Source of the DNA: Betaproteobacteria bacterium | Lineage (GTDB): Bacteria; Pseudomonadota; Gammaproteobacteria; Burkholderiales; SG8-39 | Assembly: GCA_011391185.1 (NCBI GenBank) | Contig: JAABRB010000023.1 | Coordinates: forward strand, 1 to 18,831 | Direction of reading: 5' to 3' | Length of the DNA: 18,831 nt | Part shown: positions 1 through 8,002 of the stretch, piece by piece | Layout of the letters: every line of letters begins with the position of its first letter | Position numbering within the stretch: the stretch's first letter is position 1 | Notes under the pieces: model-generated | Databases searched by the model: none | What the model saw: the letters and a program-made list of their open reading frames with translations, nothing else | What the model was told of the DNA's origin: nothing | Made by a program: the position numbers and the translations under genes

Positions 1-26
1 CGCTAGCGCCAGCCTACGGCAGGCGC

Positions 27-62
27 CAAGACCGGTGCATTCAACCGCTCTGCCACCCTTCC
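27..62 (-). pseudogene. tRNA-Ser 5' half, copy A (truncated in anticodon)
   Basis: On the minus strand this begins GGAAGGGTGGCAGAGCGG and continues through the D arm and the 5' strand of the anticodon stem to CCGGTCTTG. This is the expected first half of a bacterial serine tRNA. A normal tRNA-Ser would continue with the rest of the anticodon loop, ACCGG, a long variable arm, a T arm and CCCTTCC. None of these follow. After CTTG the sequence switches to a GCGCC hairpin and then reaches the window edge. It therefore looks like a tRNA fragment and not a functional gene, though an intact copy could lie beyond position 1. Confidence 0.7.
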
Positions 63-105
63 TGCGCGCGTGACTCCGTTCAATCTGCCGGTTTTAGCTC
101 CGACA

Positions 106-132
106 TAACCTGCCGAAAAGCACGGCAGGTTA
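106..132. other. Strong stem-loop between the two tRNA-Ser halves
   Basis: A perfect 10-bp inverted repeat (TAACCTGCCG with CGGCAGGTTA) closes a 7-nt loop. It lies between the two tRNA-like fragments. No T-run follows it on either strand, so it is not a standard intrinsic terminator. It could be a processing or structural element of a minus-strand transcript. Confidence 0.65.
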
Positions 133-163
133 GTCTGCGCTAGCGCCAGCCTACGGCAGGCGC

Positions 164-199
164 CAAGACCGGTGCATTCAACCGCTCTGCCACCCTTCC
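164..199 (-). pseudogene. tRNA-Ser 5' half, copy B (truncated in anticodon)
   Basis: This is identical to the 27-62 copy and is the promoter-proximal one. The acceptor 5' strand, D arm and anticodon 5' stem (CCGGT) are followed by C32-T33-T34-G35, and then identity to tRNA-Ser stops. The full 100 bases downstream on the minus strand, to the next copy, can be read, and no T arm or acceptor 3' strand (CCCTTCC) is present. The gene is therefore broken here, not merely cut by the window. A short AAAACCGGC stretch just before copy A resembles an anticodon 3' stem but has no T arm after it. Confidence 0.75.
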
Positions 200-256
200 T
201 GCGCGCGTGACTCCATGCCATCTGCCGGTTGGGGCTTCGGCGTAAATAGCCTTTAC

Positions 257-285
257 ATCATATAGTTACCGCATCGACCTCGCAA
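257..285 (-). promoter_or_regulatory. Candidate sigma70 promoter reading into the tRNA-Ser repeats
   Basis: On the minus strand TTGCGA (280-285) and TATGAT (257-262) are separated by exactly 17 bp. The -10 box matches the consensus at five of six positions. A transcript would start near 249-250, about 50 nt before the first tRNA-Ser 5' end at 199, which is a normal leader length for a tRNA transcription unit. This is a motif match only. Confidence 0.5.
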
Positions 286-322
286 CTCCGATACGCGGGC
301 GAGCGGGCAAAGCGGGGATCCA

Positions 323-349
323 TGGCCAAAGACCGGCAGCCGGTATACT
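323..349 (+). promoter_or_regulatory. Weak candidate promoter for the YccA-like gene
   Basis: TATACT at 344-349 resembles a -10 box. The best upstream -35 match is TGGCCA at 323-328, with four of six consensus bases and a short 15-bp spacer. The following gene is the only plus-strand gene, so it needs a promoter in this region, but this assignment is tentative. Confidence 0.25.
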
Positions 350-433
350 TGGTGTCGTCTTGAACTCTCACCGCGAGCGCCCATCTAAGGTCCTGACGCG
401 ATTCAGAAGAGAACATTTCCAGGAGGAACATTG

Positions 434-1138
434 ATGCAACCCGAACTCCGACCCATTCAAGGCAACACTCTGGCGGGCACGCAGGATATTGCGGTCCGGC
501 AGAACAAGGTGCTGCGCAACACCTACCTGTTGCTCGCGGTCACGCTGATCCCGACCGCCATCGGCGCGCTGCTCGGCGCGAATCTGGATCTCACGTTCAT
601 GCGCACGAGCCCGTTCATCTCGCTCTTCGCGATTCTCGGGATCTTCTACGGATGGATCTGGGCGATCCAACGCAACCGCAACAGCGGCATCGGCGTCGCG
701 CTGCTCCTCGGATTCACGCTCTTCCTCGGCGTCCTGCTCGGGCCGCTGCTGCAGCGCGTGCTCGGATTCGCCAATGGCGGGCAGCTCGTGGCCATGGCGG
801 CAGGCGGAACGGCGCTCACGTTCTTCGGGCTGTCGGCGGTCGCTGCCAACGTGAAGCGCGACTTCAGCAGCATGGGGCGTTTTCTCCTGGTGGGCTTCAT
901 CGTGATCATGCTCGCGGTCGTCGCGAACGTGTTCTTCCAGATCCCCGCCCTGGCGCTCACGCTCCTGGTCGCGTTCATCATCTTCTCGTCGATGGTGATC
1001 CTGTATCAGGTGAACGCGATCGTGCGCGGCGGTGAGACGAACTATGTCTCGGCGACGCTGACGCTCTACGTGGCGATCTACAACATCTTCTCGAGCCTGC
1101 TGCAGTTGCTCGGGATCTTCGGCGGCGACGGCGACTGA
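434..1138 (+). CDS. Bax inhibitor-1/YccA family inner-membrane protein
   Basis: This 234-residue, very hydrophobic protein has about seven membrane segments, near residues 28-50, 58-78, 85-108, 115-137, 149-170, 171-192 and 207-229. The C-terminal block with GGETNYVSAT followed by LYVAIYNIFSSLLQLLG closely resembles E. coli YccA, a family member known as a substrate and modulator of the FtsH-HflKC membrane protease. That role is family knowledge, not shown here. A strong Shine-Dalgarno AGGAGG (421-426) sits 7 nt before ATG 434. An in-frame TTG at 431 has only 4 nt spacing, so 434 is preferred. The gene is transcribed alone, opposite to everything to its right, and is followed by an intrinsic terminator. 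Confidence 0.92.
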   Translation: MQPELRPIQGNTLAGTQDIAVRQNKVLRNTYLLLAVTLIPTAIGALLGANLDLTFMRTSPFISLFAILGIFYGWIWAIQRNRNSGIGVALLLGFTLFLGVLLGPLLQRVLGFANGGQLVAMAAGGTALTFFGLSAVAANVKRDFSSMGRFLLVGFIVIMLAVVANVFFQIPALALTLLVAFIIFSSMVILYQVNAIVRGGETNYVSATLTLYVAIYNIFSSLLQLLGIFGGDGD

Positions 1139-1156
1139 TCCGTAAGGCCGGTATCG

Positions 1157-1187
1157 AAAGGGCCGCCGCGTGCGGTCCTTTTCTTTT
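1157..1187 (+). terminator. Intrinsic terminator after the YccA-like gene
   Basis: A 10-bp stem (AAAGGGCCGC with GCGGTCCTTT, one G-U pair) closes a 5-nt loop at 1167-1171 and runs into the T-rich stretch TTTTCTTTT (1179-1187). It starts 19 nt after the plus-strand stop codon. Because rlmD converges from the other side, the stem may also stop minus-strand transcripts, although the T-run there is short. Confidence 0.8.
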
Positions 1188-1210
1188 CCTGGCGTCCCGC
1201 GGCGCGACGC

Positions 1211-2497
1211 TCACCCGCGCTCGAATACGGCCATGGATTCGACGTGTGCCGTATGCGCAAACATGTTCACGATCCCGGCGGCCACCAGGCGATATCCCTT
1301 GGTGTGGACCAGCACGCCCGCATCGCGCGCGAGCGTGGCCTGATCGCAGGAGACGTAGACCACTCGCGAGGGGGCTCGGTCCCCCAGCGCCTTGACGACT
1401 TCCATCGCGCCTTCGCGCGGCGGATCGAGAAGGACCTTGTCGCAGCGTGGCAGCGCCGCGCACGCGCCGGATTCGAACAGGTTCGCAACAGTGAATTGGG
1501 CCACGAGGCCGTTGGCTGCCGCGTTCTCGCGCGCACGCGCGACGAGCACCGGGTTGCCTTCCACCCCGATGACCTCGCCGCCGCGCACCGCGATCGGCAG
1601 ACTGAAGTTTCCGAGCCCGCAGAAGAGGTCGAGGATGCGCTCGCCCGGCCGCGGATCCAGGAAACCGATCGCCCGCCGGACAAGAATCGCGTTGACCGCC
1701 TGGTTCACCTGCGTGAAGTCGGTCGGCGCGAAGTGGATGCGCACGGCGAATTCGGGAAGGGTGTAGTAAAGCGCCGGAGCCTCGAGCGGATGAAATGGGT
1801 GGGCGGTTTCCGGCCTGCCCGGCTGAATCCAGAACTGGATTCCGTGCGCATCGGCGAAGGTTCGCAACGCGTGTTCATCTGCATCGGTCGGGGTCTCCAG
1901 CACCCGCAGGATCAGCACGGTGACGGCGTCTCCGACCGCAATCTCGATCTGCGGCAGCCGCGCCCGGATCGACAGTCTCTCGATCAGGTCCCGCAAGGGG
2001 TCGATCAGCGCCGACACGTGATTCGGAAGAATCTCGCAGGTGTGCATGTCGGCGACGTGAGACGAGTGACGCTCGCGAAATCCCACGAGCACGCCGGTCG
2101 TGTCCGACACTCGCCGGACGGATAGGCGGGCGCGGTGACGATAGCCCCATGCCTGCCCATGCACCGGCGCAATCACGTTCTCCGGATGCAGCCTGCCGAT
2201 GTGCCACAGGGCGTCCTCGAGGGCCCGCTGCTTTGCGGCAACCTGGGCATGATGATCCAGATGCTGCATGGCGCAGCCTCCGCACACGCCGAAGTACCGG
2301 CACTTCGGAATCACTCTCGAGGACGACTCGCGGTATACGTGCTTTACGGTCGCGCGTGCGTAGCGCTTTTTCGACCGGTAGGTGACGAAATCGACCGTCT
2401 CGCCGGGCAGCGCGCCTTCGACGAAGACCGCTTTTCCATCGACGCGAGTGACACCGCGTCCCTCGGCGTCGAGGGATTCGATCAGCGACCGGGGCAT
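1211..2497 (-). CDS. rlmD: 23S rRNA (uracil-1939-C5)-methyltransferase RlmD
   Basis: This 428-residue protein would methylate U1939 of 23S rRNA using SAM. An N-terminal TRAM RNA-binding domain (about 1-60) is followed by the four [4Fe-4S] cysteines C66, C72, C75 and C154. The methyltransferase core has motif I ILDLFCGLGNFS (288-299), LLDPPREGA (356-364) and the catalytic cysteine C384 in YVSCDQATLARD. ATG 2497 is chosen because it begins right at the TRAM domain. The frame stays open for 31 more codons upstream, but those overlap the exonuclease gene and look unrelated. Its start lies one base after the exonuclease stop, so translation is probably coupled. It is the last gene of the leftward cluster. 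Older name: rumA. Confidence 0.95.
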   Translation of the reverse strand: MPRSLIESLDAEGRGVTRVDGKAVFVEGALPGETVDFVTYRSKKRYARATVKHVYRESSSRVIPKCRYFGVCGGCAMQHLDHHAQVAAKQRALEDALWHIGRLHPENVIAPVHGQAWGYRHRARLSVRRVSDTTGVLVGFRERHSSHVADMHTCEILPNHVSALIDPLRDLIERLSIRARLPQIEIAVGDAVTVLILRVLETPTDADEHALRTFADAHGIQFWIQPGRPETAHPFHPLEAPALYYTLPEFAVRIHFAPTDFTQVNQAVNAILVRRAIGFLDPRPGERILDLFCGLGNFSLPIAVRGGEVIGVEGNPVLVARARENAAANGLVAQFTVANLFESGACAALPRCDKVLLDPPREGAMEVVKALGDRAPSRVVYVSCDQATLARDAGVLVHTKGYRLVAAGIVNMFAHTAHVESMAVFERG

Positions 2498-2498
2498 T

Positions 2499-3278
2499 TC
2501 AGGACGCCGGCCAGGCGGCCAGGAATTCGTTCCAATGCGGCTGATCGAGCCGCGCCAGCGTCGAACGTACGAGGGCCGTCTCGCGCGCATGCTGTTCGAC
2601 GCTGATCGCCCCGCGCATCAGCTTGAAACGCAGGAAGACGAGCCACGTGTTGACGGCATCGGTCTCGCAGTAGTTGCGGATCTCCGCGATACGCCCTTCC
2701 CGGTAGGCGCCCCACACCTGCGAGCCGTCCATGCCCAGCTTTCCCGGCAGCCCCATCAGTCGCGCGATATCGTCCAGTGGCGCGTTGTTGCGCGGCTGGT
2801 AGAGGGCGAGCAGGTCCATCAGGTCGATGTGCCGGGTGTGGTAGCGACCGATGTAATTGTTGAACTTGAACTCCCGATCGTCGTCGCCCAGGTCCCAATA
2901 GCGCGCCGCCACGACCGCGTTGACGAGCCCCCGGTAATGCAGGACCGGAAGGTCGAACCCGCCGCCGTTCCAGGAAACGAGCTGCGGCGTGTACTTGTCG
3001 ATGCCGTCGTAGAATCGCTGGATCAACTGCGCCTCGCTGTCCTCCGGCGCTCCCAGCGACCAGACCGTGAGGCTGTCGCCTTCGCGCAGCGCACAGGAGA
3101 TGGCTGCGACCCGGTGCAGGTGAGGCTGGAGAAAATCGTTTCCGGTCACCGCGCGGCGCCGCTGAAAGGCGATCTCGGCAACATCCGAATCGGTCAGGTC
3201 GGGATCGAGCTCGTAGAGCGAGCGCAGGCCCGCGACGTCCGGGACCGTCTCGATATCGAAGACGAGTGTGGGCGTCAT
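2499..3278 (-). CDS. Predicted 3'-5' exonuclease, PolB-associated (DEDD) type
   Basis: This 259-residue protein matches the predicted 3'-5' exonuclease family related to the proofreading domain of DNA polymerase B. The DEDD acidic residues can be placed: D8 and E10 in FDIET, D109 in SWNGGGFD and D207 in NYCETD. Y203 lies four residues before D207, as in the DEDDy subtype. No polymerase domain is attached. Its biological role is not established, and repair or RNA processing are both possible. ATG 3278 is preferred over upstream in-frame starts because the family begins at the DIET strand and a GGGGTG ribosome site precedes it. It sits 10 nt after cysM. Confidence 0.88.
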   Translation of the reverse strand: MTPTLVFDIETVPDVAGLRSLYELDPDLTDSDVAEIAFQRRRAVTGNDFLQPHLHRVAAISCALREGDSLTVWSLGAPEDSEAQLIQRFYDGIDKYTPQLVSWNGGGFDLPVLHYRGLVNAVVAARYWDLGDDDREFKFNNYIGRYHTRHIDLMDLLALYQPRNNAPLDDIARLMGLPGKLGMDGSQVWGAYREGRIAEIRNYCETDAVNTWLVFLRFKLMRGAISVEQHARETALVRSTLARLDQPHWNEFLAAWPAS

Positions 3279-3288
3279 CGCACCCCGC

Positions 3289-4176
<888 letters not shown>

Positions 4177-4180
4177 TTTT

Positions 4181-5191
4181 CTAACCCTTCTGCTCGCGCG
4201 TGAGAAGATCGGCGACGTAACGCCCGACCCCTTCCTCGACCGTGACAAACGGCGCGTCGTAGCCACTCTTGCGGAGCGCCGTCAGGTCGGCCTCGGTGAA
4301 GCTCTGGTACTTGCCCCTCAGGGCCTCCGGGAACGGAATATATTCGATCGCACCCTGCAGCTTCAGGTCGCCCAGATCGAGCATGGGCTTGCCATCGCCG
4401 GCGCGGCACGCATTGACGGTCGCGACGGCAACGTCGTTGAACGTCTGGGCGCGACCGGTTCCGACATTGAAGATGCCCGAGATGTCCTTCTCCTGCAGAA
4501 AGTGCAGGTTGACCTTCACGGCGTCCTCGACCGAGACGAAATCCCGGCGCTGCTCGCCGTTCCCGAATCCGCCCGATCCTTCGAAGAGCCGCACCTTGCC
4601 CTCGCTGCGATACTGGTTGAAGAAATGCCACGCGACCGACGCCATCCTGCCCTTGTGCCCCTCGTTCAACCCGTAGACGTTGAAGTAACGCAGGCCGACA
4701 ACCGGCGCGTGAAGATCGTGCAGCCGGCGGCGCACGATCTGGTCGAAGAGGTACTTCGAGTAACCGTAGACGTTCAGAGGCGCTTCGTGCGGCGCCCCTT
4801 CGCGGAATACCCGCCCGCTGCCGTACACCGAGGCCGACGAGGCGTAAATGAACGGTATTTCCTCCTCCTGGCAGAATTCGAGCAGATCCAGGGAGTAACG
4901 GTAATTGTTCGCCATCATGTAGCGCCCGTCGGCCTCCATCGTGTCCGAGCACGCACCCAGATGCAGGATCGCGTCGAGCCCGCCGTCGAAAGCGCCACCC
5001 TCGATCCGCTCGAGAAACTCCTCCCTGTCGATGTAGTCGGCGATCTCGCAGCCGACGAGGTTCCGGAACTTGTCGCCCTGCATCAGGTCGTCGACCGCCA
5101 GGATGTTGGTGACGCCATGCTTGTTCAGGGCCTTGACGAGATTCGAGCCGATGAAGCCGGCCGCGCCGGTCACTGCGTAATGAGGGGTCAT
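4181..5191 (-). CDS. hldD: ADP-L-glycero-D-manno-heptose 6-epimerase
   Basis: This 336-residue enzyme of the extended short-chain dehydrogenase family carries out the last step in making ADP-L-glycero-D-manno-heptose for the LPS inner core. The NADP-binding GAAGFIG is at residues 9-15, ASSASVYG at 117-124, and the catalytic Y142/K146 pair is in VYGYSK. Full-length identity to the HldD (RfaD/WaaD) type is clear throughout, including the LRYFNVYG block. ATG 5191 has AGGA about 7 nt upstream. Its partner enzyme rfaE1 lies upstream across a 185-bp spacer with palindromic repeats, so the two may be partly uncoupled. cysM follows after 4 nt. Confidence 0.95.
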   Translation of the reverse strand: MTPHYAVTGAAGFIGSNLVKALNKHGVTNILAVDDLMQGDKFRNLVGCEIADYIDREEFLERIEGGAFDGGLDAILHLGACSDTMEADGRYMMANNYRYSLDLLEFCQEEEIPFIYASSASVYGSGRVFREGAPHEAPLNVYGYSKYLFDQIVRRRLHDLHAPVVGLRYFNVYGLNEGHKGRMASVAWHFFNQYRSEGKVRLFEGSGGFGNGEQRRDFVSVEDAVKVNLHFLQEKDISGIFNVGTGRAQTFNDVAVATVNACRAGDGKPMLDLGDLKLQGAIEYIPFPEALRGKYQSFTEADLTALRKSGYDAPFVTVEEGVGRYVADLLTREQKG

Positions 5192-5256
5192 GCTACCGTC
5201 CTGCCCGTCTGGAAGTGCGTCTGAATATCTCGTGCACGCACCTGAGGGGATTTACC

Positions 5257-5311
5257 AGGGGCCTGCCCCTTGTTCGATCCGGGGGATATACAAGGGGGCT
5301 TTCCCCCTTGT
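5257..5311. repeat. Paired short palindromes, REP-like, between rfaE1 and hldD
   Basis: Two G-run/C-run palindromes lie 20 bp apart: AGGGGCCTGCCCCT (5257-5270) and an almost pure 9-bp stem ACAAGGGGG / CCCCCTTGT with loop CTTT (5290-5311). Both are followed on the plus strand by TTGTTCG or TTCG, giving a shared CCCCTTGTTCG unit. Neither has a T-run, so they are not convincing intrinsic terminators. The rest of the 185-bp spacer (5192-5376) holds no gene I can support. A 61-codon open frame over this spacer has no recognisable features. Confidence 0.6.
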
Positions 5312-5376
5312 TCGTACGACCATGTTTTGTCTTGTACGCTGAAGTCATAACGCGAAGTCGCAATGGCACGCATTCT

Positions 5377-6339
5377 TTAACGACCCGCTAAACCCTGCAG
5401 ATCGGCGGTGAGCTCTTCGGGTTGCACCACTGCCGTACCGAATTTTCCGACCGCAATTCCCGCAGCGTGGTTCGCCACGCGAACCGCTTCGTGCATTGTT
5501 GCGCCGGCAGCCAGCATCACTGCCAGGGTGCCGATGACCGTATCGCCCGCGCCGGTCACGTCGTACACATCGCGCGCCCGCGCGGATTGACGCAGCACAC
5601 CGCCCTTCTCGAACAGCGCCATGCCGTCCTCGCCGACGGTGACGAGCAACGCCGCGAGTTCCAACTCCGCGCGCAGCCCTTCGGCGCGCCGCTCGAAGTC
5701 CTCGTCATTCTTCCACCGCCCGACCACTTCGCGCAGCTCGGTGCGGTTGGGGGTGACCATCGTCGCACCCCGGTACTTCGAGTAATCGTCGCCCTTCGGA
5801 TCGACCAGCACGATCCGGCGCTGTGCCCGGGCAAGCTCGATCATCCGGGCAATGTGTGCGAGTCCACCCTTGCCGTAATCGGAAAGCACCACCGCGTCGC
5901 ATTGGCCGAGCATCGCCTCGAATTCGGCCAGTTTTCCGGCGAGCACCTCATGGCTCGGAGCGGTCTCGAAGTCGGCACGCAGCAACTGCTGCCGGCGGCC
6001 GATCACTCGCAATTTCACCGTGGTTGCGAGCTTGCTGTCACGGTGCAGGCTGGTCGAGATTCCCCTGGCGGTGATGAGGCGCTCGAGCGAGGCACCGGCT
6101 TCGTCAGTGCCGACGACCGAAAGCAGCGCCACCTTCGCGCCGAGCGCCGCGGCGTTGAGCGCAACGTTTGCCGCGCCGCCTGGTCGCTCTTCCGTTCGCT
6201 GCACCTTGACCACCGGCACCGGCGCCTCCGGCGAGATTCGCTCGACTTCGCCGTACCAGTACCGGTCGAGCATCACGTCTCCGACGACGAGCACGCGAGC
6301 CTGGGAGAGATCGGGAAGCACGGCCTGGCGCTCGCTCAT
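5377..6339 (-). CDS. rfaE1: D-glycero-beta-D-manno-heptose-7-phosphate kinase
   Basis: This 320-residue PfkB/ribokinase-family enzyme adds the second phosphate to heptose 7-phosphate in ADP-heptose synthesis. The motif PGGAANVA is at residues 53-60 and the C-terminal PfkB signature DVTGAGD at 260-266, with D266 the expected catalytic base. It is the kinase half only: E. coli HldE is about 477 residues and carries a second, nucleotidyltransferase domain that is missing here. A separate adenylyltransferase (rfaE2/hldC) must therefore lie elsewhere. Its ATG overlaps the lapB stop in ATGA, so translation is probably coupled. This links the LPS regulator gene to the heptose pathway. Confidence 0.94.
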   Translation of the reverse strand: MSERQAVLPDLSQARVLVVGDVMLDRYWYGEVERISPEAPVPVVKVQRTEERPGGAANVALNAAALGAKVALLSVVGTDEAGASLERLITARGISTSLHRDSKLATTVKLRVIGRRQQLLRADFETAPSHEVLAGKLAEFEAMLGQCDAVVLSDYGKGGLAHIARMIELARAQRRIVLVDPKGDDYSKYRGATMVTPNRTELREVVGRWKNDEDFERRAEGLRAELELAALLVTVGEDGMALFEKGGVLRQSARARDVYDVTGAGDTVIGTLAVMLAAGATMHEAVRVANHAAGIAVGKFGTAVVQPEELTADLQGLAGR

Positions 6340-7514
6340 GACGCGACCTCGAATTCTTCGGTTCTACGGGGCGGGTAAGTCTCCCAGCCTGCGCACGCCG
6401 GGCACTGCCAGTAGAACTGGCGGGCCCGGAATCCGCAGCTCTCGCAACGGTAGCGCGAAAGCTTCTGCGTATGGCTGTGAACCAGTCCCCGCACCATCTC
6501 GAGATCCGGACGGCGCTCCGCGGACGCGGTCAGCAGCTGCGCCTCCAGCAGGCGGTCCAATCCCAGCAGCGTGGGGTTGCGGCGCAACTCGTCGCGCACG
6601 AGCTCATAGGCGGCTTGCGCGCCCTTGGCGTCGATACTGAGCTGGAAGACGACGTCCAACAGATCGAGCGACGGGTGCTCGGCCAGGTAGCCGCGCAACA
6701 GTGTGAGCCCGTGTTCGGTCTGTCCGATCAACTGAAAGCTCTTGAGCAATCGTTGCGCGACCAGCGCGAGATAGCTGGGGTTTTGCGTCTCGACGCGCTT
6801 CCAGGCCTCCACTGCGGCCTCATGATTGCCTTCCGCCGCCTCGATGTCGCCCAGGAGAATGCTCGCACGCACGCACTTGCGACTGGCGCGCAGCGCGTCC
6901 TCGAGATGCGTCCGCGCGCGGTCGCTCCGCGAGTGGTTGATTTCGACCGCCGCGAGCTCGCAGTAGAAATTCGCGATCTCCTTTTGCCAGCTTTGTCCGG
7001 AATCGCGTTCGAACTCGTGCGCCGCACCGATCGCCTTCTCCCAGTCCTTCTCCTGCTGATAGATGTCCAGCAGGTTCTTCAGCGCCGTGCCCCGATACGG
7101 ACCTTCTGCCAGCCGCTCGAAGGCTTCCTCGGCCCGGTCAAGCAGTCCCGCCTTCAGATAGTCCTGACCGAGCTCGTGGAGGGCCATGACACGCTGCTCC
7201 TGCGCGAGATCGGATCGTTCGAGCAGATTCTTGTGCATGCGAATCGCGCGCTCGGTCTCGCCCCGTCGGCGAAACAGGCTGCCGAGCGCAAAGTGCAGCT
7301 CGATGGTTTCCGGGTCCACCTTGACGACCTCGGTGAACGCCTCGATCGCCTTGTCGGGTTGCTCGTTCAGCAGAAAGTTGAGTCCCGTGAAGTAGGAGCG
7401 CGGGACCCGGCGCGATTCGGTCATGACGTGCTTGATATCGATGCGCGCGGCCAGCCAGCCGAGTCCGAAAAACACGGGGAATGCGATCAGCCACCAGAAC
7501 TCGAATTCGGGCAC
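6336..7514 (-). CDS. lapB: Lipopolysaccharide assembly protein B (LapB/YciM)
   Basis: This 392-residue protein has one N-terminal membrane anchor (about 6-24), a long TPR solenoid (about 40-340) and a C-terminal rubredoxin-like metal site with C357, C360, C371 and C374 in CESC...CPAC followed by GWETYPP. This is the full LapB layout. In E. coli LapB works with FtsH to control LpxC breakdown and so LPS synthesis. The start is GTG 7512-7514: the next ATG (codon 31) would remove the membrane anchor. No clear ribosome site precedes the GTG. A 101-bp gap separates it from lapA, wider than its other junction. The stop overlaps the rfaE1 start. Confidence 0.94.
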   Translation of the reverse strand: MPEFEFWWLIAFPVFFGLGWLAARIDIKHVMTESRRVPRSYFTGLNFLLNEQPDKAIEAFTEVVKVDPETIELHFALGSLFRRRGETERAIRMHKNLLERSDLAQEQRVMALHELGQDYLKAGLLDRAEEAFERLAEGPYRGTALKNLLDIYQQEKDWEKAIGAAHEFERDSGQSWQKEIANFYCELAAVEINHSRSDRARTHLEDALRASRKCVRASILLGDIEAAEGNHEAAVEAWKRVETQNPSYLALVAQRLLKSFQLIGQTEHGLTLLRGYLAEHPSLDLLDVVFQLSIDAKGAQAAYELVRDELRRNPTLLGLDRLLEAQLLTASAERRPDLEMVRGLVHSHTQKLSRYRCESCGFRARQFYWQCPACAGWETYPPRRTEEFEVAS

Positions 7515-7615
7515 GTCGGCTAGTATCGTGTTCCGGATACGGACGGGCCAAACCGGGCGCGCATATTCCCGTTCACCTCAGTCGTGTTTCCGGCCTTCGG
7601 GGTGCGCGCGTACGG

Positions 7616-7945
7616 CTACATCCGTGGCGGCGCGTCTCCGGATGCCCCCGACGACTCCGCGCCGGCAGGGGCGGCCGGCCGAAGCCTGAGCTCTTTCTTC
7701 AGGCCCCCGATCTCGCGCTGCCGGCGTATGAATGCCGGGATGCTGGCGATCATCCCGAACACGGCACCTGCGGCAAATGCCGCCAGCACCACCAGCATCA
7801 GCGGTGCGCGCCATTCCTGCTCGAAGTAGAACCGGACGGCGACCGGATCGGTGTTCTTCAGCGCGAAGAGCAGGAGCGCCACGAAGACGACCGTCCAGAT
7901 CAGGGTGGAAAAAAAGCGCAGGATCGCCATTCGATCAGCCCGCAT
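7616..7945 (-). CDS. lapA: Lipopolysaccharide assembly protein A domain protein (LapA)
   Basis: This small 109-residue membrane protein has two hydrophobic segments (about 11-30 and 47-70). The block FALKNTDPVAVRFYF is typical of the LapA (DUF1049) family. A basic and alanine/proline-rich cytoplasmic tail follows. Its position directly before lapB supports the call; in E. coli the two are a pair involved in LPS biogenesis. The start is uncertain: ATG 7945 gives the longest form, while ATG 7930 (MAILRFF) begins five residues later and fits the usual family N-terminus at least as well. Neither has a strong ribosome site. It lies 57 bp after ihfB. Confidence 0.88.
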   Translation of the reverse strand: MRADRMAILRFFSTLIWTVVFVALLLFALKNTDPVAVRFYFEQEWRAPLMLVVLAAFAAGAVFGMIASIPAFIRRQREIGGLKKELRLRPAAPAGAESSGASGDAPPRM

Positions 7946-8002
7946 TACGGCTGCGGCCGGAGAACGCCCGCCACAGCGATTCTGACAAGGCTTCCATTGG
8001 CT

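Larger units (their letters stand above)
1..230. repeat. 137-bp-period tandem direct repeat carrying tRNA-Ser 5' halves
   Basis: Positions 1-93 recur at 138-230 with only three differences (78/215, 80/217 and 82/219), so 90 of 93 bases match at a period of 137. The left copy touches the window edge, so more copies may lie outside. Each copy holds, on the minus strand, a conserved leader, the 5' half of a serine tRNA, and then a short imperfect hairpin (6-26 and 143-163; 5-bp GCGCC/GGCGC stem, A-A mismatch, 3-bp inner stem). The 94-137 spacer carries a separate strong hairpin. The near-identity suggests a recent duplication or ongoing gene conversion. No protein gene is credible here. Confidence 0.9.

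Noticed and set aside
106..163. Integron attC-like site, because of the nested hairpins next to each other
   Set aside because: The paired GTTRRRY and RYYYAAC core sites are not present, and no cassette or integrase is seen.
27..199. Functional intron-containing tRNA-Ser
   Set aside because: An AAAACCGGC anticodon-stem-like stretch exists downstream of copy B, but no T arm or acceptor 3' strand follows, so joining the pieces would not give a tRNA.
3..221. A 72-codon minus-strand open frame over the tRNA-Ser repeats
   Set aside because: It reads across the duplicated tRNA-like sequence and has no independent support as a protein.
5188..5373. A 61-codon minus-strand open frame in the rfaE1-hldD spacer
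   Set aside because: It runs through the palindromic repeats and its 3' end overlaps the hldD start; no family or membrane feature is visible. It is treated as part of the repeat element.
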